The notes: a model not told the origin generated them from the letters alone. A stretch of DNA of 64,000 nt from DATFDN01 sp963762525 (GCA_963762525.1 CAVXKT010000005.1:62001-126000); one strand, 5' to 3'. Shown: positions 45,032 to 55,334, numbered from the stretch's first letter. Numbers and translations: made by a program.

Positions 45032-45154
45032 GGGACAGTCACGGCGCCCTCCGCCCGGGAACGGCACGGAGCGCACCAACGCGGCATCTAGCGCCCACGT
45101 CCTCGGGCGATATCGGGGTTGGTTCACCGGCCGCAAGCCCTTGACACGATCGGA

Positions 45155-46411
<1,257 letters not shown>

Positions 46412-46574
46412 GCGCGCTCCCGTCCCGGGCGGGCCGGAACTTCAAACCTGCGGATTCTAATCCCCGCGAGCCGGGCGGAACAAGGACGACGCGCGGGAAG
46501 GGCCGAAAAAAGCCCGGCGCCGCGGGAATCCGTCAAACCGAGCCACTCCCAGGCAACATCCGTGCCGACGGCAA

Positions 46575-47220
46575 TCAGCTTCGACCCGGCTCCTCGGCGA
46601 GGACCCGGACGGTTCGCCACCACCTCATCCACCAGACCGAAGTCACGCGCCTCCTCAGCCGACATGTAACTGTCACGTTCCAGCTTGCGCTCGATGGCTT
46701 CGATCGGCTGGCCGGTGTGGTGGACGTAAATCTCGTTCAGCCGCTTGCGCAATGAGAGGATTTCGCGCGCCTGGATCTCGATATCGGTGGCTTGGCCCTG
46801 AGCGCCGCCCGAGGGCTGGTGGACCATGATGCGCGAATTGGGCAGCGCAAATCGCTTGTCCTTAGCCCCCGCGCACAGCAGCAGGCTGCCCATCGAGGCC
46901 GCCTGGCCGACGCAGACCGTGCTGACCGGACTACGAATGTACTGCATGGTGTCGTAGATCGCGAGCCCCGACGAGACGACGCCGCCCGGGCTGTTGATAT
47001 AGAACGCGATGTCCTTAGCGGGATTGACCAACTCCAGGAACAGCAACTGCGCGCAGATCAGCGCGCTCACCTGGTCGAAGACGGCGCCGGTGAGGAAGAT
47101 AATCCGCTCCTGCAACAGGCGTGAGTAGATGTCGAACGCCCGCTCGCCGCGGGCGGTCTGCTCGACCACCATCGGCACCAGCGTGTTCGCATAAACCTCG
47201 ACCGGATCGCGGTCCCTCAT
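46575..47220 (-). CDS. clpP: ATP-dependent Clp protease proteolytic subunit ClpP, with a C-terminal frameshift
   Basis: The serine peptidase of the ClpXP machine. The catalytic triad is visible as Ser in 'VGQAASMGSLLLCAGAK', His in 'RIMVHQPSGGAQGQ', and Asp in the following helix region. 'ERIIFLTGAVFDQ' and 'YINSPGGVVSSGLAIYDTMQ' are also classic. As written, the frame reads through into ~60 extra residues and touches the clpX start. Removing one base at ~46605 restores the normal short tail (DEVVANRPVLAEEPGRS, stop at 46575). I therefore give the reconstructed end. Start ATG 47220; a GTG three codons earlier is possible. Confidence 0.94.
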
Positions 47221-47253
47221 CGGTGTCACCTTTGCGCGAGATGGGCCTCCTAT

Positions 47254-48669
47254 TTAGGCTTCGGGGGCCTCCGTTCCAGAGGCGGCATCGGCCACCTCGG
47301 CGGGCGCGGCCTCGATCGCGGATGGCGGCGCGTCGGGCTCGCGCACCAGTTCCTCGATGGTGGAGGGCTGGTCGGTCACCTTGGCACGCCCGATCAGCAT
47401 ATCGACCGCCTTCTCCTCGAAGATCGGCCCCCGCAGGGCCTCGGCAGCGCGCGGGTTGGCGCGGAAGAAGTCGAGGATCTGCTTCTCCTGGCCGGGGAAG
47501 CGGCCCGCCTCGGCACGCATGGCCCGGTTCAGCTCGTCCGGGGTCACGGCGATGTTGCCGGCCCGCCCGGCTTCGGCCAACAGCAGGCCGAGCCGGACCC
47601 GGCGTTCGGCGATGGCCCGATAGTCGCGGCGCAGGGCCTCGTCGTCCTTGGCGCGGTCCTCCTCGTCGAGATTGCCGGCCTTGCGATCGGCTTCCAGCCG
47701 CCCCCAGATTTGATTGAACTCGTTCTCCACCAGGGTCGGCGGCAGCTCGAAGTTCACCAGGCCGCTCAGGCGGTCGAGCAGTTCCCGCTTGAGGCGGGCG
47801 CGCGAAAGCTCGTCATACTCGCGCTGCGTCCGCGTGCGGACGAAGGACTTCAGCTCGTCGATGCCCTCGAAGCTGAGCGATTGGGCGAATTCGTCGTCGA
47901 GCGCCGGGATCTTGGCGCGCTTGACCGTCTTGGCGGTAAGCTCGAACGTCACCGGCTTGCCGGCCAGTTCCTGGTTGGGATAGGGGTCCGGAAAGGTGAG
48001 CTCGATGCTGCGGGTCTCGCCCGGGTGAATGCCTTCGAAACCGTCGGTGAAGCCGGGAATGAAGCCGTCGCCGCCGACCTCGATCGTGGCGTCGGTCGCC
48101 TTGCCGCCGGGAAACTCCGCCCCGTCGACGCGGCCGATATAGTCGGCGACCACGAACTCGCCCTTGCCGGCGCCGTGCTCGGCCCGCTCCTCGGGGGGTG
48201 TCTCCACCAACTCGCGGTTGCGGGTGGCGATGTTGACCAGCGCCTTGTCGAGGATTTCCTCGGTGACCTCGGCCTTCAGGCGGGTGAGTTCGACGGCGGA
48301 GAAGTCGGGCAGGCTGAATTCGGGTAGCACCTCGACCTCGATCTTGAACTCGAGATCGGACGTCGGGCCGACGGACTCGCTGTTCAGCAGATCAACTTTG
48401 GGTTGCAGGGCCGGCCGCAGCCCGCGGTCGGTCAGCACCTGCTGGACCGATTCGTTGATCGACTGTTCCACGACTTCCGCCGTGACGGCGTTGCCGAAGC
48501 GCTGGCGCACCACGCCCGGCGGCACTTTGCCGGGGCGGAAGCCGGGCAGTTTCAGGGTGCGGGCGAGCTCGGCCAACCGCTCGCCCCGCCGGCTCTCGAT
48601 GGCGGCGTTCGGGACGACGACGGTGAAGCCCCGCTTCAACCCCTCCGAAAGCGTTTCCGTGACCTGCAT
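47254..48669 (-). CDS. tig: Trigger factor
   Basis: Trigger factor is the ribosome-associated chaperone and peptidyl-prolyl isomerase. The 471 residues show the N-terminal ribosome-binding domain with the signature 'LPGFRPGKVPPGVVRQRFG', the FKBP-type PPIase domain around residues 165-245 ('DYIGRVDGAEFPGGKATDATIEVGG', 'FEGIHPGETRSIELTFP'), and the C-terminal helical chaperone arms ('LPPTLVENEFNQIWGRLEAD'). It is first in the tig-clpP-clpX-lon cluster, its usual genomic position. Confidence 0.96.
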   Translation of the reverse strand: MQVTETLSEGLKRGFTVVVPNAAIESRRGERLAELARTLKLPGFRPGKVPPGVVRQRFGNAVTAEVVEQSINESVQQVLTDRGLRPALQPKVDLLNSESVGPTSDLEFKIEVEVLPEFSLPDFSAVELTRLKAEVTEEILDKALVNIATRNRELVETPPEERAEHGAGKGEFVVADYIGRVDGAEFPGGKATDATIEVGGDGFIPGFTDGFEGIHPGETRSIELTFPDPYPNQELAGKPVTFELTAKTVKRAKIPALDDEFAQSLSFEGIDELKSFVRTRTQREYDELSRARLKRELLDRLSGLVNFELPPTLVENEFNQIWGRLEADRKAGNLDEEDRAKDDEALRRDYRAIAERRVRLGLLLAEAGRAGNIAVTPDELNRAMRAEAGRFPGQEKQILDFFRANPRAAEALRGPIFEEKAVDMLIGRAKVTDQPSTIEELVREPDAPPSAIEAAPAEVADAASGTEAPEA

Positions 48670-48720
48670 GTGGTCGGATGTTCCTTATCTTAAGGAGCGG
48701 GATCTCAAGCAGCGGGCCCC

Positions 48721-48805
48721 TGGTGCGGGCGGAGGGATTTGAACCCCCACGGCTTGCGCCACCAGAACCTAAATCTGGCGTGTCTGCCACTTCCACCACG
48801 CCCGC
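48721..48805 (-). tRNA. tRNA-Leu(TAG)
   Basis: An 85-base tRNA on the minus strand with encoded CCA. The acceptor pairs are GCGGGCG/CGCCCGC, with A73. The anticodon arm is CCAGA-TTTAGGT-TCTGG (anticodon TAG, reading CUA/CUG). A long variable arm (GGCGCAAGCC) marks the class II Leu type, and the T-arm is GGGGGTTCAAATCCC. It lies between trigger factor (same strand, downstream) and the IclR gene. Confidence 0.96.
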
Positions 48806-49046
48806 GCCGGCGGGCGGCGATGGCGGGCTTTAGCCCGGGCGGCGGCTCGGCCGCAAGGCGCGGCGACACAAGCACGTGTGCCGGCCTCGGGAGCGCCGCG
48901 ATGCGTTCGTCTTGGTTTGACCATTGCCGTTTCAAGTGTCAGTGTGGGTATCCGAAAGGCAACCGCACCTTCACTTCTTTTCCGAACCATGGTCGTGAGC
49001 CGAATTTCGTCTTCCTCGTCCGCCCTCGGCACTTTCCGGACCCGCA

Positions 49047-50000
49047 ATGCGCGCTCCGAGTAAAGCCTCCAGCCAGTCCAAGACCGCGCGCAAGGGAAAG
49101 CCCGCCTCGCGTTCCGTTCGTTCGCGTATCGTCAAACCGGCGCCGAAGTCCGCGGCGGCAAAGAAGGTGCCGCAGCAGGACTACAGCATCGCCGCCGTCG
49201 GCCGCGCGCTCGACTTGCTGGAGGCGCTGGTCCGCACCGGGCCGGGCAGTCTGGTGACGGTCGCCGAGGCCGCCGGGTGCACCCGCACCGCCGCGTTCCG
49301 GCTGTTGCGCACCCTGCAGACGCGCGGTTTCGCTATCCAGGACGAGGCGCGCGGGGTTTGGCGGCTCGGCGCGCGCTGGACGGCGCTGGGCCGCGCCGCC
49401 CGTGAACAGGGCGCGCTGGCGGCGGCCGCGCAGCCCTATCTCGCCGAACTGGGCCAGGCGCTCGGGGAGAACGTCTATTTGCTGACCCGGCAAGGGATGC
49501 AGGCCGAGACCGCCGCCGTCTTCCAGGCCGATCCTTCGCTCAGGGTCTATGCGTCCATCGGCAACCAGCGGTTGCTGCACGCCGGGGCGGCGCGGCTGTT
49601 GCTCGCCTACGCGCCGGAGGCGGTGCAGACCCAGTTGCTGGCCCAGCGCCTGCCCCGGTTCACGCCCGCCACGCGCACCGACCCGGCCTGGATCGCCGCC
49701 GACCTGCAACGCATTCGGGTCCGCGGCTATCTCATCACCGCCGATGAGGTGCATCCGGGGGCGGTTTCGGTCTCCGCCCCCGTCCGCGACGCTTCGGCGC
49801 AGGTGGTGGCCGTCCTCAACGTCACCGCGCCGTCGATGCGGATGCGCCCGCCGCGTCCGCGTTCGCTGCTGCCGCAAGTGCTGGAAGCCGCCGCCAAGCT
49901 CACCCGCGCGCTCGGCGGCTCGCCGCCGGCCACCAGCGCGGCCAAGCCCCCGCCAGCCGTGCCGGGCGCCCGCCAGGGCCAGGGATTGCTGCTGGTGTAG
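49047..50000 (+). CDS. IclR family transcriptional regulator
   Basis: A 317-residue one-component regulator. A basic, disordered N-terminus (~45 residues rich in Lys/Arg/Ser) precedes the winged HTH ('SIAAVGRALDLLEALVRTG', 'VTVAEAAGCTRTAAFRLLRTLQTRGF'), then the GAF-like IclR effector domain ('ENVYLLTRQGMQAETAAVFQ', 'LHAGAARLLLAYAPEAV', 'RGYLITADEVHPGAVSVSAPVRD'). IclR proteins usually control aromatic- or organic-acid catabolism and bind small acids. No target operon is adjacent: the next sequences are IS66 debris. The start ATG is used, though part of the basic extension may be untranslated. Confidence 0.9.
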   Translation: MRAPSKASSQSKTARKGKPASRSVRSRIVKPAPKSAAAKKVPQQDYSIAAVGRALDLLEALVRTGPGSLVTVAEAAGCTRTAAFRLLRTLQTRGFAIQDEARGVWRLGARWTALGRAAREQGALAAAAQPYLAELGQALGENVYLLTRQGMQAETAAVFQADPSLRVYASIGNQRLLHAGAARLLLAYAPEAVQTQLLAQRLPRFTPATRTDPAWIAADLQRIRVRGYLITADEVHPGAVSVSAPVRDASAQVVAVLNVTAPSMRMRPPRPRSLLPQVLEAAAKLTRALGGSPPATSAAKPPPAVPGARQGQGLLLV

Positions 50001-50067
50001 GACCGGCCTCGGGATAAAAAGGTCCGGTTCGTCGAGCAATATCGCCCCCAATCCCAAGGCGGCGCGG

Positions 50068-50133
50068 ATGACGGAGCGGCACACCTGCGATAAGGGCCGC
50101 GATTGCGGATGTGAGGAGTGCGGCACCGACTGA
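50068..50133 (+). CDS. Possible 21-residue Cys-rich peptide
   Basis: A tiny frame MTERHTCDKGRDCGCEECGTD with four cysteines (C7, C13, C15, C18) and strongly charged composition lies just after the IclR gene and ends at the edge of the IS66 debris. The cysteine spacing looks like a metal knuckle, but there is no strong ribosome-binding site and such frames can arise by chance. Confidence 0.2.
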   Translation: MTERHTCDKGRDCGCEECGTD

Positions 50134-50137
50134 GCAC

Positions 50138-51335
50138 TTAACCAACTTGGCCGCCCAGGATCTCCAGCATCGTACGCGCCGCCGAGGTGATTACCGCTGC
50201 AACTAGCTTTCCGGCGGCGCGGCGCTGATCGAGCCCGGGGCGAATGTCGGGCAGGTTCCAGGGCAGCGGCTCGGCGACGCGGTTCACCGGATAGTCGGCG
50301 ACGCGTTCGATGACGCGGCGCAGGTAGGCTTCGGGGTCGAGCGCGTGCAGCTTGGCCGTCTCGATCAGGCTGTAGATTGCCGCCGCGCGCTCGCCGCCGG
50401 CATCCGATCCGGCGAAGGTCCAGTTGCGCCGGCCGACCGCGATCGGTCGCATGGTGCGTTCCGCGGCGGAGTTGTCGATGCAGGCGCGCCCGTCGCGCAG
50501 GATCAGCGTCAGCGCCTCCCATCGCGACAGCGCGTAGCGGATCGCGGCGGCGAGTTCGCTGCGTCCGGAGATGCGCGAGCGGTCGCGTCCAGCCAGTCGC
50601 GCAACGCTTCTATCAGCGGTGCCGTTTGCTTGTTGCGCGCACACAGGCGCTGATCGGGCGGGCGTCCGCGGATCGTCTCCTCAATCCTGTAGAGCGCGGC
50701 AATCCGGTCCAGTGCCTCGCGGGCGAGGGCGACTTCGTCGCCTCGTGGACGTCCCAGAACTTGCGTCGCGCATGCGCCAGGCAGGCCGCCTCGATCACGC
50801 GGCCGTCGCCGTAGAGACCGGCGAACCCGGCATACCCATCGGCTTGGAGAATGCCGCGGAATAGCCGCAGATGCTCACGCGGGTGTTCGCCTTTGCGGTC
50901 CGGCGAGTAGCGATAAAGCGCGGCCGGCGGGTCCGTGCCGCCGAACGGCCGATCGTCGCGCACGTAGAGCCTGCCCCTGCGAAGGCGGGGGTCCAGAGCC
51001 GCGCCGTCCGTGTCCTGCCCAGCCCGGGCTCCAGCACCGGCACGACGGTGTCGTCGGCATGCGTCGGCCAGCGTCAGCTCGAGCTGCTCGATCCTGTCGC
51101 GCAGCTTCTCCGAGCTGCGGCCGAACGCGACACGCAGTGCGCGGGCGAGCCGTGCCTTGAGCGCCTCGATCTCGAAGCGCTGCTCGACGATGCCGGCACG
51201 CGCCGCTGCAAGTTCGGCGTCCCGGGCGGCAAGCATGGCGTTCTGTGTGGCGAGTTCGGCAGCCTGCGCCGCCACCATTGCCTGCAAGGCGACGACATCG
51301 TTCGGCAGCTCTCGGGCGTGATCGCCATGGGCAGA
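50138..51335 (-). pseudogene. Degenerate IS66-family transposase (TnpC)
   Basis: Pieces of an IS66 TnpC are spread over three frames. The N-terminal coiled-coil is 'NDVVALQAMVAAQAAELATQNAML' to 'RVAFGRSSEKLRDRIEQLELTLADA'. The zinc-finger and RNase H part is largely deleted. Then come 'VYVRDDRPFGG..PPAALYRYSPDRKGEHP' type residues, 'GYAGFAGLYGDGRVIEAACLAHARRKFWD', and the C-terminus 'SELAAAIRYALSRWEALTLILRDGRACIDNSAAERTMRP', ending in the IS66 tail 'RVADYPVNRVAEPLPWNLPD'. A short palindromic insert (ACCCCCGCCTTCGCAGGGG) interrupts the middle. It cannot encode an active transposase. Confidence 0.85.
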
Positions 51336-51389
51336 GGCTCGGCCACGCGCCCGTGTCGCACCAAGCAAAACCCGCAACGCACGGCCGGT

Positions 51390-51737
51390 TCAGCCGGCCA
51401 TCTCCGGCTGCCACGTGCGCGCCGGCGCGCGCCAGTCGATGCCCTCGGTCAGCATCGAGAGCTGCGCCGGCGTCAGCGACACCGCGCCCTCGCCGGTCGC
51501 CGGCCACACGAAGTGTCCTCGCTCCAGGCGCTTGGCGTAGAGCACCAGTCTCTGACCATCCCAGAACAGCAGCTTGATCAGATGACCCCGACGACCTCGG
51601 AAGGCGAAGACCTGGCCGCTGAACGGGTCCCGGTTGAACTGTTGCGATACCAGAGCGGCCAGCCCGTCGAAGCCGCGCCGCATGTCGGTCGCTCCGGCGA
51701 CCAGCCAGATCCTGACCCCCGCCGGCGGCGCGATCAT
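51390..51737 (-). mobile_element. tnpB: IS66 accessory protein TnpB (IS66 Orf2)
   Basis: An intact 115-residue IS66 Orf2: MIAPPAGVRIWLVAGATDMR continuing 'GFDGLAALVSQQFNRDPFSGQVFAFRGRRGHLIKLLFWDGQRLVLYAKRLERG'. This is one of the best conserved proteins of the family, of unclear role in transposition. The start overlaps the stop of the upstream tnpA fragment (ATGA). It is the only complete gene left of this element. Confidence 0.93.
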
Positions 51738-51866
51738 CCGCGCAGCGCCGTCAGCACCCGCCGGAGTGCCGCCAGGCTCACGTCGCCATCGACGCGAACT
51801 CGCACGCCGTCGCTCAGCTCGATCTCGATCAGTCCGCCGCCGCTCAGCGACAACTTCAACTATCTC
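51735..51866 (-). pseudogene. Truncated IS66 accessory gene tnpA (3' end only)
   Basis: About 40 codons remain: 'LKLSLSGGGLIEIELSDGVR' then 'VRVDGDVSLAALRRVLTALRG' and stop. This is the C-terminal end of IS66 Orf1, which normally precedes TnpB with the same overlap. Upstream the frame ends at once where the nickel-transporter remnant begins on the other strand, so the left part of the element has been lost. Confidence 0.75.
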
Positions 51867-51974
51867 GGCTTCGCCATTGTCGGAACGTTCCTTGCCGCGT
51901 GGGCGCTCTCCTACGCAATCTTCAGGCTCAAGGGACTGGACGGCTTGGACGTGCCGACAGTCGGGCGGACCTGA
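51848..51974 (+). pseudogene. C-terminal remnant of a NicO/HoxN-type nickel-cobalt transporter
   Basis: The plus strand ends with 'SDNFNYLGFAIVGTFLAAWA' followed by LSYAIFRLKGLDGLD and a stop at 51974. This resembles the last membrane helix of high-affinity nickel permeases (HoxN/NixA: '..GxxIVGxFxxxWxxSxxIYRxKGxD'). Everything upstream is replaced by IS66 sequence, so the gene was probably truncated by the element. The following 130 bases hold no gene. Confidence 0.55.
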
Positions 51975-52108
51975 CACTCGCCGCCGAATACCGGCAGACG
52001 CACGCCGCGTTGCGCGACTCACTGGCCGGAACGGTGGATCGCTCAGCGTCACGGCTTGCGACGGAGCCCGCCGCCTGGACTTCGATCAGTTCATCAAAGG
52101 AGCTGTTG

Positions 52109-52974
52109 ATGCCCGATACTCATGAGACTACTCCCAATCGAACGATCGACGTGAACGGACAGCGGTACGCCTATCGTCGCTTCGGCAAGGCAGGAGGACT
52201 TCCGATCCTGCTCCTCCAGCACTTTCGAGGAACGATGGACAATTGGGATCCGGCGGTCACCAACGCGCTGGCCGAGCGCCACGAGGTCATCCTGTTCGAC
52301 AATGCCGGCGTCGGCGGTTCCAGCGGTGCTCCGGCAACGAGCGTCTCCGTTATGGCCCGTCACGTCGCAGCCTTCGTGGAGGCACTCAACCTGAGGACGG
52401 TGGACCTTCTCGGCTTCTCGCTCGGCGGGTTCGTGGCGCAACAGGTCACGCTCGACTATCCGTCCCTGGTCCATCGGCTCGTGCTCGCCGGCACCGGCCC
52501 GCGCGGCGGTCAGGGCGTGGACGGCTACGCGGACGATGTCGTTGCGCACGCCGCGGTCGATACGCCGGGTCCGGAAGACCTGCTCTACCTCTTCTTTGCG
52601 CATACCGAGACGAGCCAGGCCGCGGGCCGGGCCTTCTTGCAGCGCCTGGGCGGTCGCACGGCCGAGCCGGACGGCCCGGCGGGCACGGAGGTTCGGGATG
52701 CGCAATTGCAGGCCATCGGGGCCTGGGGCGCGCCCAATGGCGGAGATTATTCGAGCCTGAAAGCAATCCGGCAGCCGATGTTCATCGCCAACAGCAATCA
52801 GGACGTCATGGTGCCCAGCATCAACTCACTCCTCCTCGCCCGGAACCTGCCGACGGGTTCTTGTCGCTCTATCCGGACGCTGATCACGGGGCCATTTTCC
52901 AATATCCCGGTCTATTCGCCGAGCAGGCGATGCGCTTCCTGAATGCTTCCGGTGCGGTCGGCGCTCGCGCGTGA
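52109..52974 (+). CDS. Alpha/beta hydrolase, frameshifted near the C-terminus
   Basis: An alpha/beta-hydrolase of ~288 residues, from ATG 52109 with AAAGGAG upstream. Landmarks: 'GQRYAYRRFGKAGGLPILLLQHFRGTMDNWDP' (oxyanion region), 'HEVILFDNAGVGGSS', the nucleophile elbow 'LLGFSLGGFVAQQV', and the acid in 'MFIANSNQDVMVP'. The frame is lost at ~52857 (one G missing from a G run). The other frame continues 'FLSLYPDADHGAIFQYPGLF', carrying the catalytic His in DADHGA, and ends at 52974. Close to haloperoxidase/epoxide-hydrolase-like members; substrate unknown. Confidence 0.88.
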
Positions 52975-53155
52975 CGGACAGCAAACAAATCGCCAAGGTT
53001 ATCTAGGCCGAGCCGGGCGCCACGGCGCTCTCGTTCCAGCGTTCACTGACCTGCACTCTCCCCGTCGCCGAAATCGTTGTGCGGCTCCGGCGGGCGATCG
53101 AAGCGGCGGATCTATGGGCACGAAATCGATCCGCAGGCACTGCTCAGCCGCGGCG
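52975..53155. other. Intergenic region
   Basis: I see no gene, RNA or repeat in the 180 bases between the hydrolase and the convergent small gene downstream of carA. A short plus-strand frame ('IVVRLRRAIEAADLWAR') looks vaguely protein-like but is too short to name. Confidence 0.35.
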
Positions 53156-53380
53156 CTAATCGGCGAGTTGCAGGTGCCAGTGGCATTGCAGCGACCCCGG
53201 GGGCAGGCGGACCGGATCGCGCACCAGCCGCTCGGCGACGCTCAGCGCCACGGCGCGGGCGAGCTCCGCATCCGAGAACGCGGTCCCCGTCGTCGCGCGG
53301 ATCGCCGCAAACCCCGCCTCGGCGTCGTCCGCCCGCAGCCCCGTTTGCGCCGCCGCCAGCACCGCCTCCCGCGCGTCCAT
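53156..53380 (-). CDS. Small hypothetical protein coupled to carA
   Basis: A 74-residue protein (MDAREAVLAAAQTGLRADDA ... 'GTAFSDAELARAVALSVAERLVRDPVRLPPGSL'), mostly helical. Its ATG overlaps the carA stop (TGATG), so translation is coupled. It is not recognised as a known family and no catalytic motif is visible. A role linked to carbamoyl-phosphate synthesis is suggested only by position. Confidence 0.6.
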   Translation of the reverse strand: MDAREAVLAAAQTGLRADDAEAGFAAIRATTGTAFSDAELARAVALSVAERLVRDPVRLPPGSLQCHWHLQLAD

Positions 53381-54741
53381 CAGCCGCCCTCCATCATGGC
53401 GACGAAGCGGCGGAACAGGTGCCGGCTGTCGCTCGGCCCTGGGCTCGCCTCCGGATGATATTGCACGCTGAAGGCGGGACGATCGGTGCAGACGAGACCC
53501 TCGTTGGAGCCGTCGAACAGGCTCACATGCGTCACCCGGGCGGTGGGCGGCAGGCTCTCGGCATCGACCGCGAAGCCATGATTCTGGCTGGTGATCTCCA
53601 CCCGGCCGGTCGCCAGCTCCTTCACCGGCTGGTTGGCGCCGCGATGGCCGCGCGCCAACTTGTAGGTGCGCGCGCCCAGGGCCAGCGCCAGCAGCTGATG
53701 GCCGAGGCAGATGCCGAACAGCGGAATGCCCGCTTCGAGCACGCCGTTTATCGCCGGGACGGCATAATCCGCCGTCGCCGCAGGATCGCCGGGGCCGTTG
53801 GATAGGAAAACGCCGTCCGGCCGGTGGCGAAGGATGTCCTCGGCGCTCGCCGTTGCCGGCACCACCGTCACCCGGCAGCCGGCGGAGGCCAGCGAACGGA
53901 GGATGTTGCGCTTGGCGCCGTAATCCACCGCGACGACATGATGGCGCGGCGCCGTCTGCCGTCCGGTCCCCTCGGGCCAGGACCATCGGGTTTCGTCCCA
54001 CGCATAGGTCTGCCGGCACGTCACCTCGCGCGCCAGATCCATCCCCTCGAGCCCCGGCCAGGCGGCGGCACGCCCCGCCAGTGCCGGGATGTCGAAGCGT
54101 CCATCCGCGGGGAAGGCGAGCACGCCGTTGGGAGCGCCCAGGTCGCGGATGCGGAGGGTGAGCGCACGCGTGTCCACCCCGGCGATGCCGGGGATGGCTT
54201 GCGCACGCAGCCAGGCGTCGAGCGATCGGGCGGCGCGCCAGCTCGAAGGCTCGGTTACGTCCTGCTTCACCACCAGACCGCGCGCGGCGATGGCGTCCGC
54301 CTCCAAATCCTCGCCGTTGGCGCCGACATTGCCGATATGGGGGAAGGTGAAGGTGATGATCTGTCCGGCATAGGAGGGATCGGTCAGCGTCTCCTGATAT
54401 CCCGTCAAGCCGGTATTGAAACAGACCTCGGCCGGTGCCGTTTCGCTCCGCGCCCCGAAACCGCGGCCCCAGAACACCGTGCCGTCGGCGAGCACCAGCG
54501 CCGCGTCGGCTTGCCCCGGCGGTCCGTCCGAGGCCGGGCGTTCCGCCATCTCGGTCTCCGCGATTCCGGAGAGATCGGCGAGCCGCAGGCCGGTGGCGGC
54601 GATGACCCGGTGCCAGTGGCGCGAAGGTATGGCTCGCGCCTGCCGCCATTTGCGCACCGCTTCGGTGCCGACGCCGTTGAGCCGCGCGGCGGACTCGGCA
54701 CCGCCGAGGCGGTCGATGATCTGGTCAACGGTTAAGGCCAC
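53380..54741 (-). CDS. carA: Carbamoyl-phosphate synthase small subunit with an N-terminal HTH-like extension
   Basis: CarA supplies ammonia from glutamine to CarB for arginine and pyrimidine synthesis. The amidotransferase class I triad is Cys345 in 'FGICLGHQLLALALG', His429 and Glu431 in 'QYHPEASPGP'. The CarA N-terminal domain begins at ~residue 80 ('DAALVLADGTVFWGRGFGA', 'VCFNTGLTGYQETLTDPSYAGQI'). The first ~62 residues (MALTVDQIIDRLGGAESAAR ... 'AVRKWRQARAIPSRHWHRVIAATGL') look like a Cro/YdaS-type helix-turn-helix and make the protein 453 long instead of ~380. The extension is clearly coding and in frame. carB is not in view. Confidence 0.95.
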   Translation of the reverse strand: MALTVDQIIDRLGGAESAARLNGVGTEAVRKWRQARAIPSRHWHRVIAATGLRLADLSGIAETEMAERPASDGPPGQADAALVLADGTVFWGRGFGARSETAPAEVCFNTGLTGYQETLTDPSYAGQIITFTFPHIGNVGANGEDLEADAIAARGLVVKQDVTEPSSWRAARSLDAWLRAQAIPGIAGVDTRALTLRIRDLGAPNGVLAFPADGRFDIPALAGRAAAWPGLEGMDLAREVTCRQTYAWDETRWSWPEGTGRQTAPRHHVVAVDYGAKRNILRSLASAGCRVTVVPATASAEDILRHRPDGVFLSNGPGDPAATADYAVPAINGVLEAGIPLFGICLGHQLLALALGARTYKLARGHRGANQPVKELATGRVEITSQNHGFAVDAESLPPTARVTHVSLFDGSNEGLVCTDRPAFSVQYHPEASPGPSDSRHLFRRFVAMMEGG

Positions 54742-54805
54742 GCCGCCTTGTAACGGGAACTTCTTTCCCGAGGCAAGCAGGGCGCGGGGCGCCGGAAAGA
54801 ATTTC

Positions 54806-55252
54806 TCAAACCGGCCGAACCCGCAACTCGTCGCGAATCTCGGTCAGCAGCACTTCCGAGGTGGTCGGCCCTGTGGGGGCGGGCTCCTTGCGGACATGCA
54901 GCTTCGTCAGTGCCTTGACGACCCAGAAGATGGCGAAGCTGATGATCAGGAAGTTGATGATCGAGTTGACGAACAGGCCGATGTTGAGGGTCGCCGCCCC
55001 GGCCGCCCGCGCCGCTTCCAGGGTGGCGTAGTGCTGCCCGTTCAAGGGGATGAAATAGTTGGAGAAGTCGATCCCGCCGGTGAGCAGGCCGATGGCGGGA
55101 TTGATGATGTCCTTGACCAGGCTGTTGATGACTCCGGTGAACGCCACGCCAATGACGATGCCCACGGCGAGGTCGACGACGCTGCCGCGCATGATGAAGT
55201 CGCGGAAGTCGGTCATCCACTTGGGCCGGGTGATGGTGACTGGGACCGCCAT
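54806..55252 (-). CDS. mscL: Large-conductance mechanosensitive channel
   Basis: MscL opens under membrane tension to release solutes in osmotic downshock. The 148 residues start MAVPVTITRPKWMTDFRDFIMRG, a little longer than E. coli at the N-terminus, followed by TM1 'VVDLAVGIVIGVAFTGVINSLV', the periplasmic loop 'IGLLTGGIDFSNYFIPL', TM2 'GLFVNSIINFLIISFAIFWVVK' and the cytoplasmic helix 'TTSEVLLTEIRDELR'. Start ATG 55252; a longer open frame upstream is not conserved. It is divergent from the yqeY-dnaG-rpoD operon. Confidence 0.96.
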   Translation of the reverse strand: MAVPVTITRPKWMTDFRDFIMRGSVVDLAVGIVIGVAFTGVINSLVKDIINPAIGLLTGGIDFSNYFIPLNGQHYATLEAARAAGAATLNIGLFVNSIINFLIISFAIFWVVKALTKLHVRKEPAPTGPTTSEVLLTEIRDELRVRPV

Positions 55253-55334
55253 GGTGGAATCTCCGTGCCTGGCGAACCACCCTCCGCGATTCGCCGCCCC
55301 GGGAGTATAAGTGGCGGAACTGCGGGGAATACAG

